Of a stretch of DNA of 64,000 nt, positions 11,147-23,678 are shown piece after piece. Position 1 is the first letter of the stretch. Every line of letters starts with the position of its first letter. The stretch is taken from contig BCHS01000008.1 of NCBI GenBank assembly GCA_039545275.1, positions 1-64,000 of the forward strand, in the 5' to 3' direction. This stretch comes from Pseudomicrostroma phylloplanum. Its lineage: Eukaryota > Basidiomycota > Exobasidiomycetes > Microstromatales. The position numbers and the translations under genes were made by a program. The notes under the pieces were generated by a model, which did not search any database, was not told where the DNA came from, and was given only the letters and a program-made list of their open reading frames with translations.

Positions 11147-12721
11147 CTACTCTTGCACCTCATTCGCCTCCTGCTCTGAGTCTCGACTCCTCATGCGCTT
11201 CATCGCCCGTGCCTCTTCTTCGCCAGTCGAAGGGACTGTGGTGGTGCTGCTCAATGGATGCACAGTGCCGCTCCCATCCATGCGATGCAGCGTCTCTCCT
11301 ACATCCCCCTTGTTTTCCGCATCTGTCACCGGCTCTTCACTCGATGATGCTCCTGTACCTGGCAGAGATGCTCCGGAAGAGGTGACTTGGTCCAGCTCGT
11401 CCACTCTGCCAGTGGGTACGCCAAGAGGTACATGCATCGACCCTGTACTGCCCGCGCTACTCGTCGTCGCAGGAGGCATTGCAGAAGCACCCTCGGCAGG
11501 GTCCGCAGGAGATTGCTGAGCGGCATGTGTCACCGGCGTTGGGTGAGACACAGGCTCAGGCGAGAAGGAGCCTGTCGCTCCAGCCCCACTGCCTGCCATC
11601 CCCAAGCTTGCGCCCGAGAGGAGAGGAGCGGCATGATCGGGGTTCGTACTGCTTAATATATCCATCAATTCGTCGTTGTCGTCTTCAGTGTCTTCCAAGT
11701 GCAGCGGCGGAACACTTCCTGCCGAATGAGCCGTCCCTTCATCGCTCACCCCCTCTGCCTCCAAGTTTGTTCTCCTCAGGAAGGGGATGGGACTGAAAAT
11801 AGGCTCGTTGTTGGGACTCGGGGGGCCAACCATGCCGCTGGTTCTGTCATAAGCACCGATGCCGTTCGTACTGAGTACTGCAGGGGCGGCTCCCGGTGAG
11901 ACCGGCGGAAAGTCTGCATGCGAAGCAGTCATGGCTAGAATCCTCGATAGGCTTGAGAGGAATTTGGGGCCCGATCGGACAAAGCTTTGAGGCGACAGCA
12001 AGAGCTCGCAGAGACGCTGAATCGTAAATGGAGGCGAGCTGACAGAGGCTGATAGAGTGTCAGAGACACGATATAGGGCCGGACGCCCATCTACATGCGG
12101 TTTCACTCACCTGTCGAATTCGTCGAGCATACCAAAGACCATGAGCTTCTCCCTCGCCGTCTCTTCCTTGCTCAATCTGCGGCCCCAGCTGCCATAACGC
12201 TCTGGTGGTGGTCTCGTCTTCGCAGTCATGAAGGTCGATGTTACGCTACCCGCTGTATCGTCGCCTTCTGCGCTCGGTCCGGAGATTGGGGCAGAAGTCG
12301 AGTCCTCGAGCAAGTCCGACTCGTCGGATGAGGAGTCTTCCCCGATGCCGGAGCCTGTCCTGCCGTTGCGTGAGGTCGATGCACCACTAGAAAAGCGTGA
12401 AGCCAGAGCCATGGCTGCGCCTTGGGACGTCGAGGTAGAGCCATCGCTGCCGGAATGAACCTCGCTACCGTTCGTCGGCCTCTTCAGTGCAGCAGGGTGC
12501 AGGAGAGGCTCTGGATTCTCGGAGAAGCCAGCTAGTATGTCGCTGATCCTGGACTTGATGGCATTTTTGAGGGTCGGCCAATCAAGCTTTTGGCCATCGT
12601 CGAGCGCTGAAACATCGTCCGACTGTGCAATGTAGCTGATCGCCTCGTCGTAGGAAGGATGGTAGGCGAAATTGGCCGGAAGGTCGTGTGGAGAGGGAGT
12701 GACTGCAGTTGGTCCAGTCAT
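11147..12721 (-). CDS. PPP4R2: Protein phosphatase 4 core regulatory subunit R2
   Basis: Exons 12721-12111 and 12038-11147 (72-bp intron; GTGAGT donor, CTGTCAG acceptor), 500 residues. The N-terminus carries the PPP4R2 helix (DWPTLKNAIKSRISDILAGF). The junction restores DEFDSSPPFTIQRLCELLL, and the family signature PFTIQRLCEL then leads into a conserved SLSRILAMT segment. The middle and C-terminus are long, acidic and Ser/Thr/Gly-rich, as in other PPP4R2 proteins. The family targets the PP4 catalytic subunit in DNA-damage recovery and centrosome or splicing functions, in nucleus and cytoplasm. The region between the conserved blocks is longer than usual, with an SSSDESD cluster suggesting phosphorylation. 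Confidence 0.85.
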
Positions 12722-13295
12722 GGCAGACCAGCTGAGCTCTTGGCTTTGGATGGGCTGATACTGAGCGTACAGCGAACTCTGAGCAGAGGTGGATGAGATT
12801 TAGAGGAGGTGAAGGAGGACAGATGTTGCGGGAGTGGTGAGTTGTAGCTTGCAGTATGTCGAGCGGAAGGGGAGCGAGCCAGGCCAAGTGAGTGTGGAGT
12901 GAGTCTTGTCGCATTCCGAAAATTTCAACGGAAGGCGGAGCAAGAAATCCGCCTCGCACTCACGGTAGATACACACGCGCCCACTCACACACGCGTGCAC
13001 GGCATCCCCTGAGCCTATCTGACGCAACAATCAGGCCGCTGATGGCAATCGAAGTGAATTCACATTCAATCGAGATGAAGGGGGACAGGACAGGATCTGA
13101 CAGGATATGGGTAATAGGCAATGGTCCGGAAAACGAATGTGGATCGTGCTTGGCGACCAGGGCCGACACGATGAAATCAGGTTGGTGAGTCTGATGCAAG
13201 CTGAGACAGTGGCTGTGGTTGGACGTGAGCTGCTTTAGGCTCATGCCAACAGACTCGGCGTGCAAGTGCTCCTTCGAGGGCATTCGAAGGCTCCC
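12722..13295. other. Intergenic: PPP4R2 promoter / GH18 3' end
   Basis: 574 bp upstream of PPP4R2 and downstream of the GH18 gene. It contains a short CA-rich stretch near 12970-13000 and TTCCGAAAA near 12915. No gene is recognised. Confidence 0.45.
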
Positions 13296-14861
13296 CTACT
13301 CCTTCTTCTTCTCCGTCGCTGGGAAGGCCTTGCCGCGGATCGTCTTCCACCACTGTGCGTCAGAGTCAGGCCACTGCCACGTCATCACTCCAGCCTTCCA
13401 TCCCTTGTGCTTGGCTTGCACCACACACTTTGCGATGAGGGAAGCTGAGACGTAGCCGCTAGCTGCTTGGCCCCTGGTAGGTTTGCCAATCACCAGCTTC
13501 TGGAGGTCGACGCCACCTTTCTCGTGGATCTCAAACACGGAGCTATGCGGGTAATCTTCGCCCACGTCGCTCTTGGTCAGGATGTCCTCGCAGGTACTGT
13601 AGGTGCCTTTTCCTTGGTTGTAGAATTGGATGTTGTACCTGTGGGCAAAGGCGAATCTGCCATCAGCTCGACCGCGTGCAAATCCATTCAAGTCGCCCTG
13701 TACTCACCAGTCGTGCAGGTCTCCGACCTTCTCATCGATGGTCCTATACATCCCAGAGCAGTAGGTGTCGGTGTTCGTGGTAAACCAAGGAGCAATGGGA
13801 GCTGCCGTGAGGGCATACTTGCCAACGGGAAGCTCCGACCTCACTGCATTGACGTAGGCCTCCATCCAGCCAGTGGCGGCGTGGGATTGCAGATTGGCAG
13901 CATCGAGGTCTTCCCAATCAATGTCGATCCCGTCGAAGCCAGACTCTTTTGCGATCTCGCCGTGGAGATGTCCAATGGCAACCGGATCAAAGTGGTTCAT
14001 CACCGGTGGAGTGTCGTCACCGCCGAAGGTGCTCATAATGACTGAGATGCCGGCGAGGTGCATGGAGTGGATGTACTGCCTGCGTTTGGCTACCGAGAGC
14101 TGGAAAAACTTCTCGAGATCTCCTTCCGGGCGTCTGATCGTGAGGAAACCCAGGTTGAGCACATTGATCGGTCCCAGCTCTTTAGCAGTGGGTAGGGGAG
14201 CCTCCCCATCTTTGTCTCCACAGCATGCGTAATTGACCCAACGAGCAGGCTTGGGGAACCTTGGCTGTAGAGGCGAATCGCCTAGCTTCTTCGAAGCCTT
14301 TGCATCGAGCTTCTTCTGCCGATCCCACCAACTCTGTGCGGAAAGAGGCTTGCGAGAAAACTTGGAAGGATCGTAAGGTGGGCATTTGGCCGCCGCGTTG
14401 TTGGCGACGCCCGTAATAGCGCCTTGGCCGAAGTAGGACTGCAAGAAGATTTCGTCTAAGACATTGTCTGTGTTCATGACAGGCACATAGCGTGCCATGT
14501 GACTGACGGCGCAGGCGCTCTTCGATTGCTCCTCCTCGTCTTGCTTGAGAGAGTAGAAGGTGAGATTGGCAAAGCCAACTGCTTCTTGATCGTCGACAGA
14601 GCGGACGAAGAGCTCGTGGCCGTGGTCATCCAGGAAGGTCACGGTCACGTCAGGATCATTAAGGTCACTAGCGGAGGAGGGAGGGGAGGTAAGACGTCGT
14701 GCCATGGACGTCAGCAGAAACTCAACGGAGCACGGCCTCAGTGGCTTGACTCACATGGTATCGTTCCAGAATGGAGGCGCAAACGGCATAGCTCGACTGG
14801 TGGGGAGTAGTCTTACGAGGGTGGCGCTGAGCAAAGCCACGTTCATGATGGGAGACCTCAT
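13296..14861 (-). CDS. Secreted GH18 chitinase-like glycoside hydrolase
   Basis: Three exons: 14861-14755, 14667-13708 and 13638-13296; 469 residues. The first intron has a CTGAC branch point and a long pyrimidine tract before TAG. Residues 1-24 form a signal peptide (MRSPIMNVALLSATL...TSRA). The catalytic motif DGIDIDWED gives DxxDxDxE at 281-288 with proton donor E288. The SxGG strand appears as STFGGD. The second splice restores DLHDWYNIQFYNQG, a classic GH18 substrate-cleft strand, and MTWQWPDSD near the end supplies the conserved barrel Trp. There is no chitin-binding domain or GPI signal. It should hydrolyse chitin or chitin-like beta-1,4-GlcNAc outside the cell, in wall remodelling or nutrition. 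The exact subgroup is unclear. Confidence 0.85.
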
Positions 14862-15347
14862 GGTGGGGCAAAGCTCCAAAGGGCGGTCCGGAGATGCTTG
14901 CGGTGTTGAAGGAGGGAGCCGGCTCAAAGGAAAGGACGGAGCGTCAAGACCTGTGTAAGGACGGTGTGCGTACGTGAAAGGGCAGTGAAGTGGGGCAATG
15001 GAGACACAAGGAGTGAAGAGGGTGGCAGGAGGGCGTAGGGGTAATGGTAAGGGGAACGAGGATAGAAGGGATGGGGAGGAGGAGGAAGAGAAGGGAGAGG
15101 GGAGCGAGAGGGAAGGAGGATGACGCTCCACTGATTGACTCTCCAACATCGTCGTTCCGACGGCCCACGCCAGACGCAGGGATCCGCGTCGGCAGATGCA
15201 TGCACCTCCGCCGTCCATCCATCCAGCTGAAGTCAGTAGGGACCTGTAGGCACCAACCACTCTTCACACCCAGAGGCGCAGATAGGCATCAGCAAGGATA
15301 CGGTGGTACTTGCCATTGCAAAGAAGCGCACACGAAGGGTAATCGCA
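14862..15347. promoter_or_regulatory. GH18 upstream region with CT-rich block
   Basis: 486 bp between COPB2 and GH18. At 15049-15122 the plus strand is an almost pure purine run, so the GH18 coding strand carries a long CT-rich tract about 190-260 bp upstream of the ATG. Such tracts are common in active fungal promoters. Confidence 0.4.
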
Positions 15348-18148
15348 TCAGGCCTCCGCTGCGGCGCCGTTCACCTTGACTGCTTCGTCCGGCACCACCT
15401 TCTTGCCAATATCATCCTCTGCGCTTCCATCCCCATTGCTTAGGCCACCCTCTGCAGCCAGGCTCACCTCTCGCTCCAGGCTCAGAGCCTCTCCCCATCC
15501 TTCCTCGAACATGTCTGGATCAGTGGTCGGATCAGCAAGACTCTTTGCAATCGCCCGCTGCTTCGCCCTCTTGTTAGCCGCCAAGGACGTCTTCCACTGC
15601 TTCACGATGCCTCCCGCTTGTGAGGGAGCATACGTCCGTGCGAAGAGGGCTGCTTCCGAGTACCGCTCGGCCGACAGCAAGAGGGAGATGCAGCCACTCG
15701 TGTTGCCCAATTGAAGGAAGGCAGCAAAAGCAATGTTAGTCAAGCCCTTTTCGGAAGCTTGCGTAGCCAGGCGAGCCAAAAGATCACGGTCTCCTTTGCT
15801 GGTAGCCAGAAGCAGAAGAGCAGAGAGATCTCCGGCCTTCTCAAAGCACTCCTCGGCCAGAGGGATGTTCCAACGGGCCAGAGCCTTGTCTCCCAAGGTA
15901 CGCCAGCGGGGCTCTGAACCGACCTTTGGCCCCGAGCGCACCAGAGAAAGAGCGGTATCGAAGTCGTCGAGCGAGACAGCCAAATCGAACTGATGATCGG
16001 GATCGGTGGACACTTCCAGGGCCAGACGTGACTGATCTAGAAGTGAGAGAGAGTCAATGTAGAAGTGAGCTAGGCGAAATGGGCGAATTTTCCCCTCGTA
16101 CCAGTGATCGCTCACCTTGTGTCTCCAAGAACCTCGCAATCTTGTTCCTCTGCTCTGCCGGTACCCTCTTCAGAATCTCTGCAGCCTCATCGAAGTCTCC
16201 CCTCAACACAGCCGTTTGGTACTCGACAACGGCCAGGCTGAGGGCATAAGAGTACACTGTGACATCCTTGTCCACCAGGTACACCCTTCCATGGCTAGGT
16301 AGGTAGCCGAGGAGGTAGAGTTCGCTGTCGGTGTGATTGATGGTATGTGTGGATTCCCCGACAAGGTACTGCACTCTGTTGTTGGAGTTGGTGTAGAGGA
16401 AGCACTCTCCAGTCCACTTCGCCGTACGCACAGACTCCGAAATCTCCACCACGACATCGAAGGAAGACTCCACTCCCTCGTCATCGATGGGCTCGCCTGA
16501 CTCGAGGTGAGCATCGTAGGCGGCGCGGTCGAAGCGGAGGATGTAGAAGGAGTCATCGCTCGTGATGGCCACGAGCTCATTGGTACCGGACCAGTAGATC
16601 TACACCGGCGGGATTGTCAAAGCAAGAGGATCGTCAGTATCAGTGGGCAGCCGCATCACCTCTGTGCAATCGTCCATACTTACATCCTTGGCTTCCACGT
16701 CGATTCTCCTGATCAATGCTCCTGTCTCCCAGTCGTAGAAAGACACAAAGCCTGGTCCTACTACACCGAGCAATGTACCGCCCTTGACATCCTCAGCTTT
16801 GAATCCAGTCGTAATCAATCCCGGCCTCTCCTTGAAGTTGCGGAATACCTTGATGTTCCCTGCAGCCTCACGCACAGCGTAGGTGTTGCTGTCGTTGGCC
16901 CAAGCGAAGCTCAGTCCCGGACCGAACGCCTTGTTCCTCCACGCAAGGGCTGTGTAGATGATGAATTCTCCGTCTCCGCAGACAGTGACGAAACGGCCAT
17001 TCGGCGAGTGCTGAAGAGACTGGGCGAAGACCTCGGTGTTGCCCATCTCACGTGAAGAGGTAGCTACACGTTGACCATCGGTGAGGGAAGAAGCTGAAAG
17101 AGGGAGGGGAAGCGTCAGCCCTGGACCCGAGCTTGCCATTGGTATGTAGCGGCTACTTACCTTCAATGGCTCCGAGATTGGCAGTAGAGACCTCGGTGCC
17201 CTTCGTCCACACCACCTTTCCGCTGACATCCATCGAGACGCTTGGCTCCTCCTTGCCGAGCTTGACAACCACTGCTCCGTGATCGAAACCAAATCCTACA
17301 TCGTTGCCCTTTTTCCTGTAGGCGACACACCAGGCCCTCTCAAGGCCATAATCCAGCGTACTCTCGAGCCTATAGGTATTCGAGTGCCAAATCTTCACAG
17401 TTCCGTCTTCCGAACCGCTCACGATGAGAGGTAGGGTAGGATGGAAGATAGCATAGGAAACGTTGGACACATGTCCGGTCAGAGTCTGGACGCAGCTCTT
17501 GGAGATGTAGTCCCAAATTTTGATCGTTCTGTCGTCACCGCACGTCAAGAGGTAGGGCTTCTCTCCTCCGTGGTAGTACTCTACGTAGTTGACTCCCTTG
17601 TCGTGAGCGTCTAGGGTGAAGTTGGCCTGGTTTGATCCTAAGGTCCAGATCTTAACGGTACGGTCCAGACATGATGAGGCGAATGTGTTTGAGTCCTTGG
17701 GGTTGAAGGCGAGGTTCATGATGAAGTGGGTGTGGCCGACGAAGGTCTGAACGTGCTTCCACTCGCGGTCAAAGTCCCAGAGACGAATGGTCATGTCGTC
17801 GCTTCCGGTGAGGACATAGGGTGCGGTAGGGTGTACCGCCATACATCTGATGTAGTCCGGGTGAGCCTCGAAGCTGGCAACCTTGTCATGGGTGTTGTAG
17901 TTGAAGCACCTGACGTGGAAGTCGTCTGATCCTGCAACGAACCAATTGTTCCGTGCAATGAACTTGACGCAGCGTACGGGCACCTCGGCCACCTCGAAGG
18001 TCTTGACCAGCTGACCGGTCTCATAGTTCCAGATGTTCACGGACCCGGAGTACAGACCGGCAAGTAGCCATGGCTCTGTGGGATGGAAGTCTACCGCCTT
18101 GACTCGCTCAGAGCGAGCAAAGAGCTTGCGATTGATGTCAAGAAGCAT
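15348..18148 (-). CDS. COPB2: Coatomer subunit beta-prime (COPI)
   Basis: Four exons: 18148-17161, 17093-16684, 16599-16116 and 16036-15348; 856 residues. The N-terminus MLLDINRKLFARSERVK opens a seven-bladed WD40 propeller (units ending IWNY, CFNY, LWDF, IWTL, IWDY, IWHS), followed by the second propeller and an alpha-solenoid. The second junction restores AKD-IYWSGTNELVAI and the third ETQD-QSRLALEV, both coatomer hallmarks. Beta-prime-COP binds dilysine retrieval signals through its first propeller and forms the outer COPI coat with alpha- and epsilon-COP for Golgi-to-ER transport. The length is close to human and slightly shorter than yeast Sec27. The gene is divergent from NOG1. Confidence 0.95.
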
Positions 18149-18871
18149 GACAGCAAGGGGGTGGGGTAGGGAGGAAGCGCGCTTCGCTCGCTCGCCAGGG
18201 AACGTGAGGGCGTGGGAGGTTGGATAGCTGCTCGCTGGGAGTGTGTGAGGTTGCTGAGGGCCTCGCCGTCGTCGACGTCTCTGTGTCTATGAAGATGAGG
18301 GCGATGAGCGGTACGAGGGCGCGGATCGCAGAGTTGCGAAGGTGTTGGTTGGGAAGATGAGCGGCAGCAGTGGGTAGCGTTGCCTGCCTGCCTGCCTGCC
18401 TGCGTGCTCGTCTGTCCCGACTACGCTGGCTTGAGCGAGGCGTGTGTGCGTGTGTGTGTGTGTCTCTGGCGAGGGAGTGAGCGCGCACAACGTCGGAACG
18501 GAAGAGGATGTGCTCCATCGATTGGATCTCCGCTCTCTCCAAGCCTCCGAGGCGACAAATTTTGAATTTCCAGAGTCGAGGCGGACTGAAGGCGAGGAGA
18601 GGCAGCAGCAGCACCTCGTCCTACCCTCGACTCCCTCACCATCACCATACAAAGTCAGTCGCAGGCTCACAACGAGCGACTGTCTTAACCTCCTCTCACC
18701 TTCGCACCCTCCGTCGTATCATCGGCTGAAAGTCAGCTGTCGACTTCCTATCGCCCGATTCACAGGCGAGCAAGGCGCTTTTCACGAGCCGCCCACCCTC
18801 GAGGAGATTAGACTCTTCGCATCTCGTTCCTTCCCTTCACTTGTTGACCACCCCACTCACCATTGCCCGCC
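18149..18871. promoter_or_regulatory. Divergent promoter of COPB2 and NOG1
   Basis: 723-bp head-to-head spacer shared by two housekeeping genes. It includes a TGCC repeat at 18381-18403 and a GT-rich run at about 18441-18465. No specific factor site is claimed. Confidence 0.5.
18381..18403 (+). repeat. (TGCC)n microsatellite
   Basis: Between five and six tandem copies of TGCC in the COPB2/NOG1 spacer, followed about 40 bp later by a GT dinucleotide run. It is probably length-variable between strains. Confidence 0.8.
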
Positions 18872-21090
18872 ATGTCTGCCGTGTTCAAGCCCTCGATTGC
18901 ACCCGTGCCGTCGGCCAATGACTTCTTGGACATTGTCTTGTCGAAGACGCAGCGCAAGACGCCCACTGTCATCCACCCAGGCTTCAAGATCACCCGTATC
19001 CGTGCATTCTACATGAGGAAAGTCATGTTCCTCAAGGACATCATCACAGAGAAGTTTGATGGCATGCTCCAGGAGTTTCCCATCTTGGACAACCTCCACC
19101 CTTTCACTTCGTCGCTGATGAATGTCCTCTACGACAAGAACCACTACAAGCTCGCGCTGGGACAGATCAATACTGCAAGGCACCTCTCTGAGCAAGTGGC
19201 AAAGGACTACGTCAGACTCATCAAGTTCGGTGACAGTCTGTACAGGTGTAAGCAGCTCAAGAGGTCCGCCATGGGAAGGTGAGTCTTGCAATTGATGAGC
19301 ATGAGAGAAAGCATCTCGGATTTCGGCAACTGACAAGGTCCCATGTATCCCTCCCCCTCCCTGTCTCGCTCAGGATGGCCACCATCATCCGCCGACAGAA
19401 GGACCCTCTGGCCTACCTCGAGCAGGTCCGTCAGCACATCTCCCGTCTCCCGTCCATCGATCCCTCGACCCGTACTCTCCTCATTTGTGGATACCCCAAC
19501 GTCGGCAAGTCCTCTTTCATCAACAAGGTGACAAGGGCAGACGTAGACGTACAGCCTTACGCCTTTACCACAAAGTCGCTCTTTGTCGGTCATATGGACT
19601 ACAAGTACCTGCGATGGCAAGTGGTAGACACCCCTGGTATCCTCGACCACCCTCTGGAGGAGATGAACACCATCGAGATGCAGTCCATCACTGCCCTTGC
19701 CCACCTGCGGTCCGCAATCCTGTACTTCATGGACCTGTCTGAGCAGTGTGGTTACACCATTGAGGCTCAGGTGCAGCTGTACCAGTCCATCAAGCCCCTC
19801 TTTGCCAACAAGCCTACCATTCTGGCGCTCAACAAGTCCGATGCCATGCGTCTGGAGGACCTAGAGCCATCTCGCGCCGCTCTGGTGCGAAGCCTGGTGG
19901 AAGACCCTGATTCTTCGGTGATGCTTTGCGAGATGAGCACATATACAGAGGAAGGCATCATGGAGGCTCGGAACAAGGCCTGTGATGCTTTGCTGGAGAT
20001 GAGGGTGGAGCAGAAGACCAAGGGACCCAAGGCCAATGCCATCCTCAACCGTCTGCACGTTGCTCAGCCGCAGAAGCGAGACGACATCGAGCGCAAGCCA
20101 GTGGTGGTTGCTGCCGACAGGAAGAAGTTCGACAAGGCCGATCCCGAGCGACGCAAGACCGAGCGAGACATTCAGGAGGAGCACGGAGGTGCTGGTGTCC
20201 ACTCGATCGACTTCAAGAAGAACTACATCCTCGACAATGACGATTGGAAGTACGACGTCATCCCTGAGATCCAGGGTGGAAAGAACATTGCAGACTTCGT
20301 CGACCCAGATATTCTGGAGAAGCTTGATGCTCTGGAGAGGGAGGAGGAGCGGTTGGAGGCAGACGGCTTCTACGACGAGCTAGAAGGCAGCGAGGAAGAG
20401 GAGGACGAGGAGGAGCGTGAGGTACGAGAGGCCGCCGAGGCCATCAGGGCTAGGCAGCTGCAGTCCAAGACACTGAGCCAGGCCAAGAATAAGGTCAAGC
20501 ACCGTGCTCTGATCCCTCGCAAGATGCAAACGAGGCTGCTGAGCGACATGAGCGAGAACCTCAAGGCCATCGGTATCGACCCCAGCTCCATCGAGGCCAG
20601 GGCGCAGCTGCTGGCCAAGGCCAAGGGAATGCAAGCTGCTACCGGCAAGCGAGCCAGGCGGGACGATGATGATGAGGACGAGGATGCCGAGATGGACGAC
20701 GAAGACGATGACGCCGAAGACTCTGCCGCTTGGGAGGACGCCGATGAGTCGATGGACGTCGACACCTCTTCTCGCTCGGCCAAGAAGCTCAAGACGCCCT
20801 CGGGCGCTACGCGCGTTCAGCTCGCCACTGCCGGTCTGGGTAGTACGACCAAGTCCGGTGGCCACCCCTCGGCAAAGGCCGGCCTGGTGAGGAGACCAAC
20901 ACAGAACCGTCAACTGCAGGGTCTGCCGCGCAAGGAGCTGCAGAGCAAGGTGAGGGATCTCAATGATCTCAGTCTGAGGGAGAGGAATAGGAATGCAAAG
21001 GCCTCGGAGAGTGACAGGGCAATCAAGGAGAAGAAGCCAAAGTGGCTCTTGGCCGGCAAGAGGAAGAACGGCACGCACAGGAGTCGTTAG
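18872..21090 (+). CDS. NOG1: Nucleolar GTPase NOG1, 60S ribosome biogenesis
   Basis: Exons 18872-19278 and 19374-21090 (95-bp GTGAGT...CAG intron), 707 residues. The N-terminal helical bundle contains the conserved [16 protein letters not shown]. The Obg-type GTPase follows: G1 GYPNVGKSS (175-183), G3 DTPG, G4 NKSD near 287. After it come the NOG1 C-terminal blocks, acidic tracts ([16 protein letters not shown]), KHRALIPRK, and a basic tail with nucleolar character. NOG1 acts on pre-60S particles in the nucleolus and is essential in fungi. The start at MSAVFKPS follows a good context (CGCCATG), and the junction [10 protein letters not shown] is the conserved one. The length is slightly above yeast (647). 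Confidence 0.95.
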
Positions 21091-21373
21091 AGACAATCTT
21101 CGGCTGGGTCGTCGATGGGGAGAGGTGTCGATTCGGCCTCTACCTGCTCGTTTCATTCGTACATTCATTCGGCCGCTGGGGCGATGTATCTTGCAGTCTC
21201 ATCATTTCTTCACCTGGCTTTATTCTATCACCATGCTTCACACAAAAGCCCAGAGCGAGCCTGATGATATATTGATTACTGTTCGCAGCGGAGGCTACAA
21301 TGAGAAGCACCACCGCCGGCATGCCCACCAGCTACCCTTCTCCATCCCCCTTCTCCATCCCTCAGCGGCGGCC

Positions 21374-23678
21374 CTACACCTCCTCTCCCTCCGCAGAGCC
21401 ACGCGCCTTTCCTACGGGCACATCGTGGAAGTTGTGTCCCATTGAGTCGGTGAAGATGTTGAGGGCGTCGAGCTGGTCCTGCTGCACGGGTGGGCGGTCG
21501 AAGCGCGTTGGAGCCTCGTTTGCGTCGAGGTGGTTGGGGTGCGTCACGAGTGATTGTTGCCAGTTGGGGAGGATGACGTCGGCTGGGGAAGAAGAACGGG
21601 TGAAACGAGGAGGCAAGGCAGATGTAGAGAAGAGGACGTACGTCAGGAGAGCTGATCGCCATTCGTGCGCCGTCAACTGGCCGTGCTACCGCACAGCCAC
21701 TCACTATTCTCGACGGAGAAGTGTCTCCAGGCAGTCAGCCTCCACTGCGTCTTTGCCCGCAAGCTAGTCTCATCGAGGTCCTTTGCCCGCAGTAGCCACC
21801 AGCGCAGAAGCTCCCAACAGTGTTCCCACCCCCTCTGCCGGAACCACTCCCTGTCCTCTGTGAGGAAGGCCGCCTCGTCCTTTTCCAGGCAGGTGACTCG
21901 CGCCTTGGAGTGGTAGATCATCTGGTCACACTGCGCCGCTATCAGCCGTGGCCGGACCAAGTCGCTGATGAGGGACAGGTCCCGTCCGTTGTACTCCTCT
22001 GGCGCGAGAAAGGCCAGGAGAGCAGCGGGACCGACGTCCTTCTTGTGGGAAAAGGGCATGAGGCAGTCCAGTGGTAAGTGGGAGGTGAGGATGAAGAGCT
22101 TTGCTGGTGGTGACTCTGGCCGGTTGAAGGAGATGATACGAGAGGAGAGGAGAGAGGTGAAAGTGAGGCAGGAAGATAAGGTAGTAATGTACTTGATGGG
22201 CAGAGTAGCCGAGTCGGTGCTTTCTGCACACATCTTGTGGAGGTATCTCCTGTCAGTCCAGCTATCGATGAGCGCTCGAGGCAGGCCATTCGGAGGAACC
22301 TCGGCGCTACCTTCCTCATCTTGAGCTAGATCAGCAAGGAAAGAGCCAATGAAGTGCTTCACACCCAGCTCTTTAGCCACCTTGAAGAAGCTCTGCATCC
22401 TCTGGTCATCCCGGCTGCCGCTCCGTGACTCGCGAGGAAGACCATGGTGATAGTCTGTAAGATAGCTAACGAAGACGCCATGGATCCCTGCGTCGCTCTT
22501 GTTCTTGATGTCCTGCAGTGCTTGCTGCACGGCATCTGTGCTGCTGAGGTCGACGCCGGTTCTGGCGTGGATCCAGTTGTCGAACATGCATTCATCGTTG
22601 TCCCGCAGAGGCAGGAATTCAGGAGGCGTGTCGACATCGAAGAGCGCATGGACTTGCCAAGGAGGAGTGAAACGTTGTTCGACGAGATGTTCAATTGCAT
22701 CGTATAACGCCTGAGCTCGCGCCTCCCTCGACGAGATGACTTCTTCGGCAGGAGCCCCTCGGGCAGGAGCAGCAGTCCCTTGCGCCTGCGGAAGACCGTC
22801 AAACTCCTCGGCTTCGCTTCCCGATCCCCGAAGAGTGGTATGCGCAACGCCCTCGGTGATTGCGTCCAGGCCAGTATCGATACTCTTGGCCTTGGGGCTT
22901 GACTTTGCCTTCTCCTTTTCTTCAAGTCGTCTCGCTGCCTTCTCGTCTTCCATTCGATGGAAGGTCTTGCTCTCCAGGTTCATCATCGTGATCGGCCTGA
23001 GCCCGACAGGGTGGACCCCCCCATCTGAGTCGATGTGTACAGTAGTGGTAGAGAAGTCATTGGGGACATTGGAGATCATCGGCTTCACCACTGGCGCAGT
23101 CAGCGACGGAGGCAGATGATCGGAGTAACGCCGAGAGTGGGCTGAACCAGGCCCTGGAGTGCTCGACTTGCCAATGTGCGGGTCGTCCGCATCGCTAGCG
23201 GCCCCTGAGCTTGGCAGAGCTGGTGTGGCAGAGGGTGATGTCTGTTTGCCAGTGACGTAGTCCGTCCCGCGTCCCTCTTCCGATGGCGTCTCAAAGGGTG
23301 GTGCGGGATTGAGGAGCTCCTGAGCCAGGATGTTGCGCAGACGTTGCTTCTCCTCTTCATTGTATGTTGAGAGAGACTCGATGACCGATCGAGATTGAGG
23401 CGATCCTAGGGGGAGCAAAAGTAGACGAGGCTAGACTGTGTGAGCTCGTGCGGAACAAGGGCTGGTCGATATGCAATTGGCTTTTCTCACGACTCACCCG
23501 CGTCAATCACGACGATTACTTTGCTTTGCCTCGCCTTTTGAGCCTTTTCCTTTGACTCCTGTGTCCCAGATGGAGCCCGGCCATTGGCTGCGACGAGGCC
23601 ACCAGCATCATCAGCGTCAGAAGCAGGGAAGCCAATGCCTCCTAGTCGAAGGCTGTGCTGAGGTGCATTGTGGCTCAT
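21374..23678 (-). CDS. Unrecognised 696-residue protein
   Basis: Three exons: 23678-23498, 23405-21705 and 21582-21374, with clean GTGAGT donors and TAG/CAG acceptors; 696 residues. I do not recognise the family. The N-terminus contains a hydrophobic strand KVIVVIDAG interrupted by the first intron. A Ser/Pro-rich disordered region (about 100-270) follows, then a compact, well-folded-looking C-terminal half (about 280-690) rich in Trp and aromatic residues: HLVEQRFTPPWQVHALF, DNDECMFDNWIHARTG, FFKVAKELGVKHFIGSFL, and ELLRWWLLRAKDLDETSLRAKTQWR. No signal peptide or clear membrane span is seen. The spacing of long conserved-looking blocks suggests a real conserved fungal gene. An upstream in-frame ATG at 23879 is possible. 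It converges with NOG1. Confidence 0.65.

Noticed and set aside
20380..21168. 262-residue frame antisense to NOG1
   Set aside because: It is the shadow of the acidic/basic NOG1 C-terminus; no domain and no independent splice signals.
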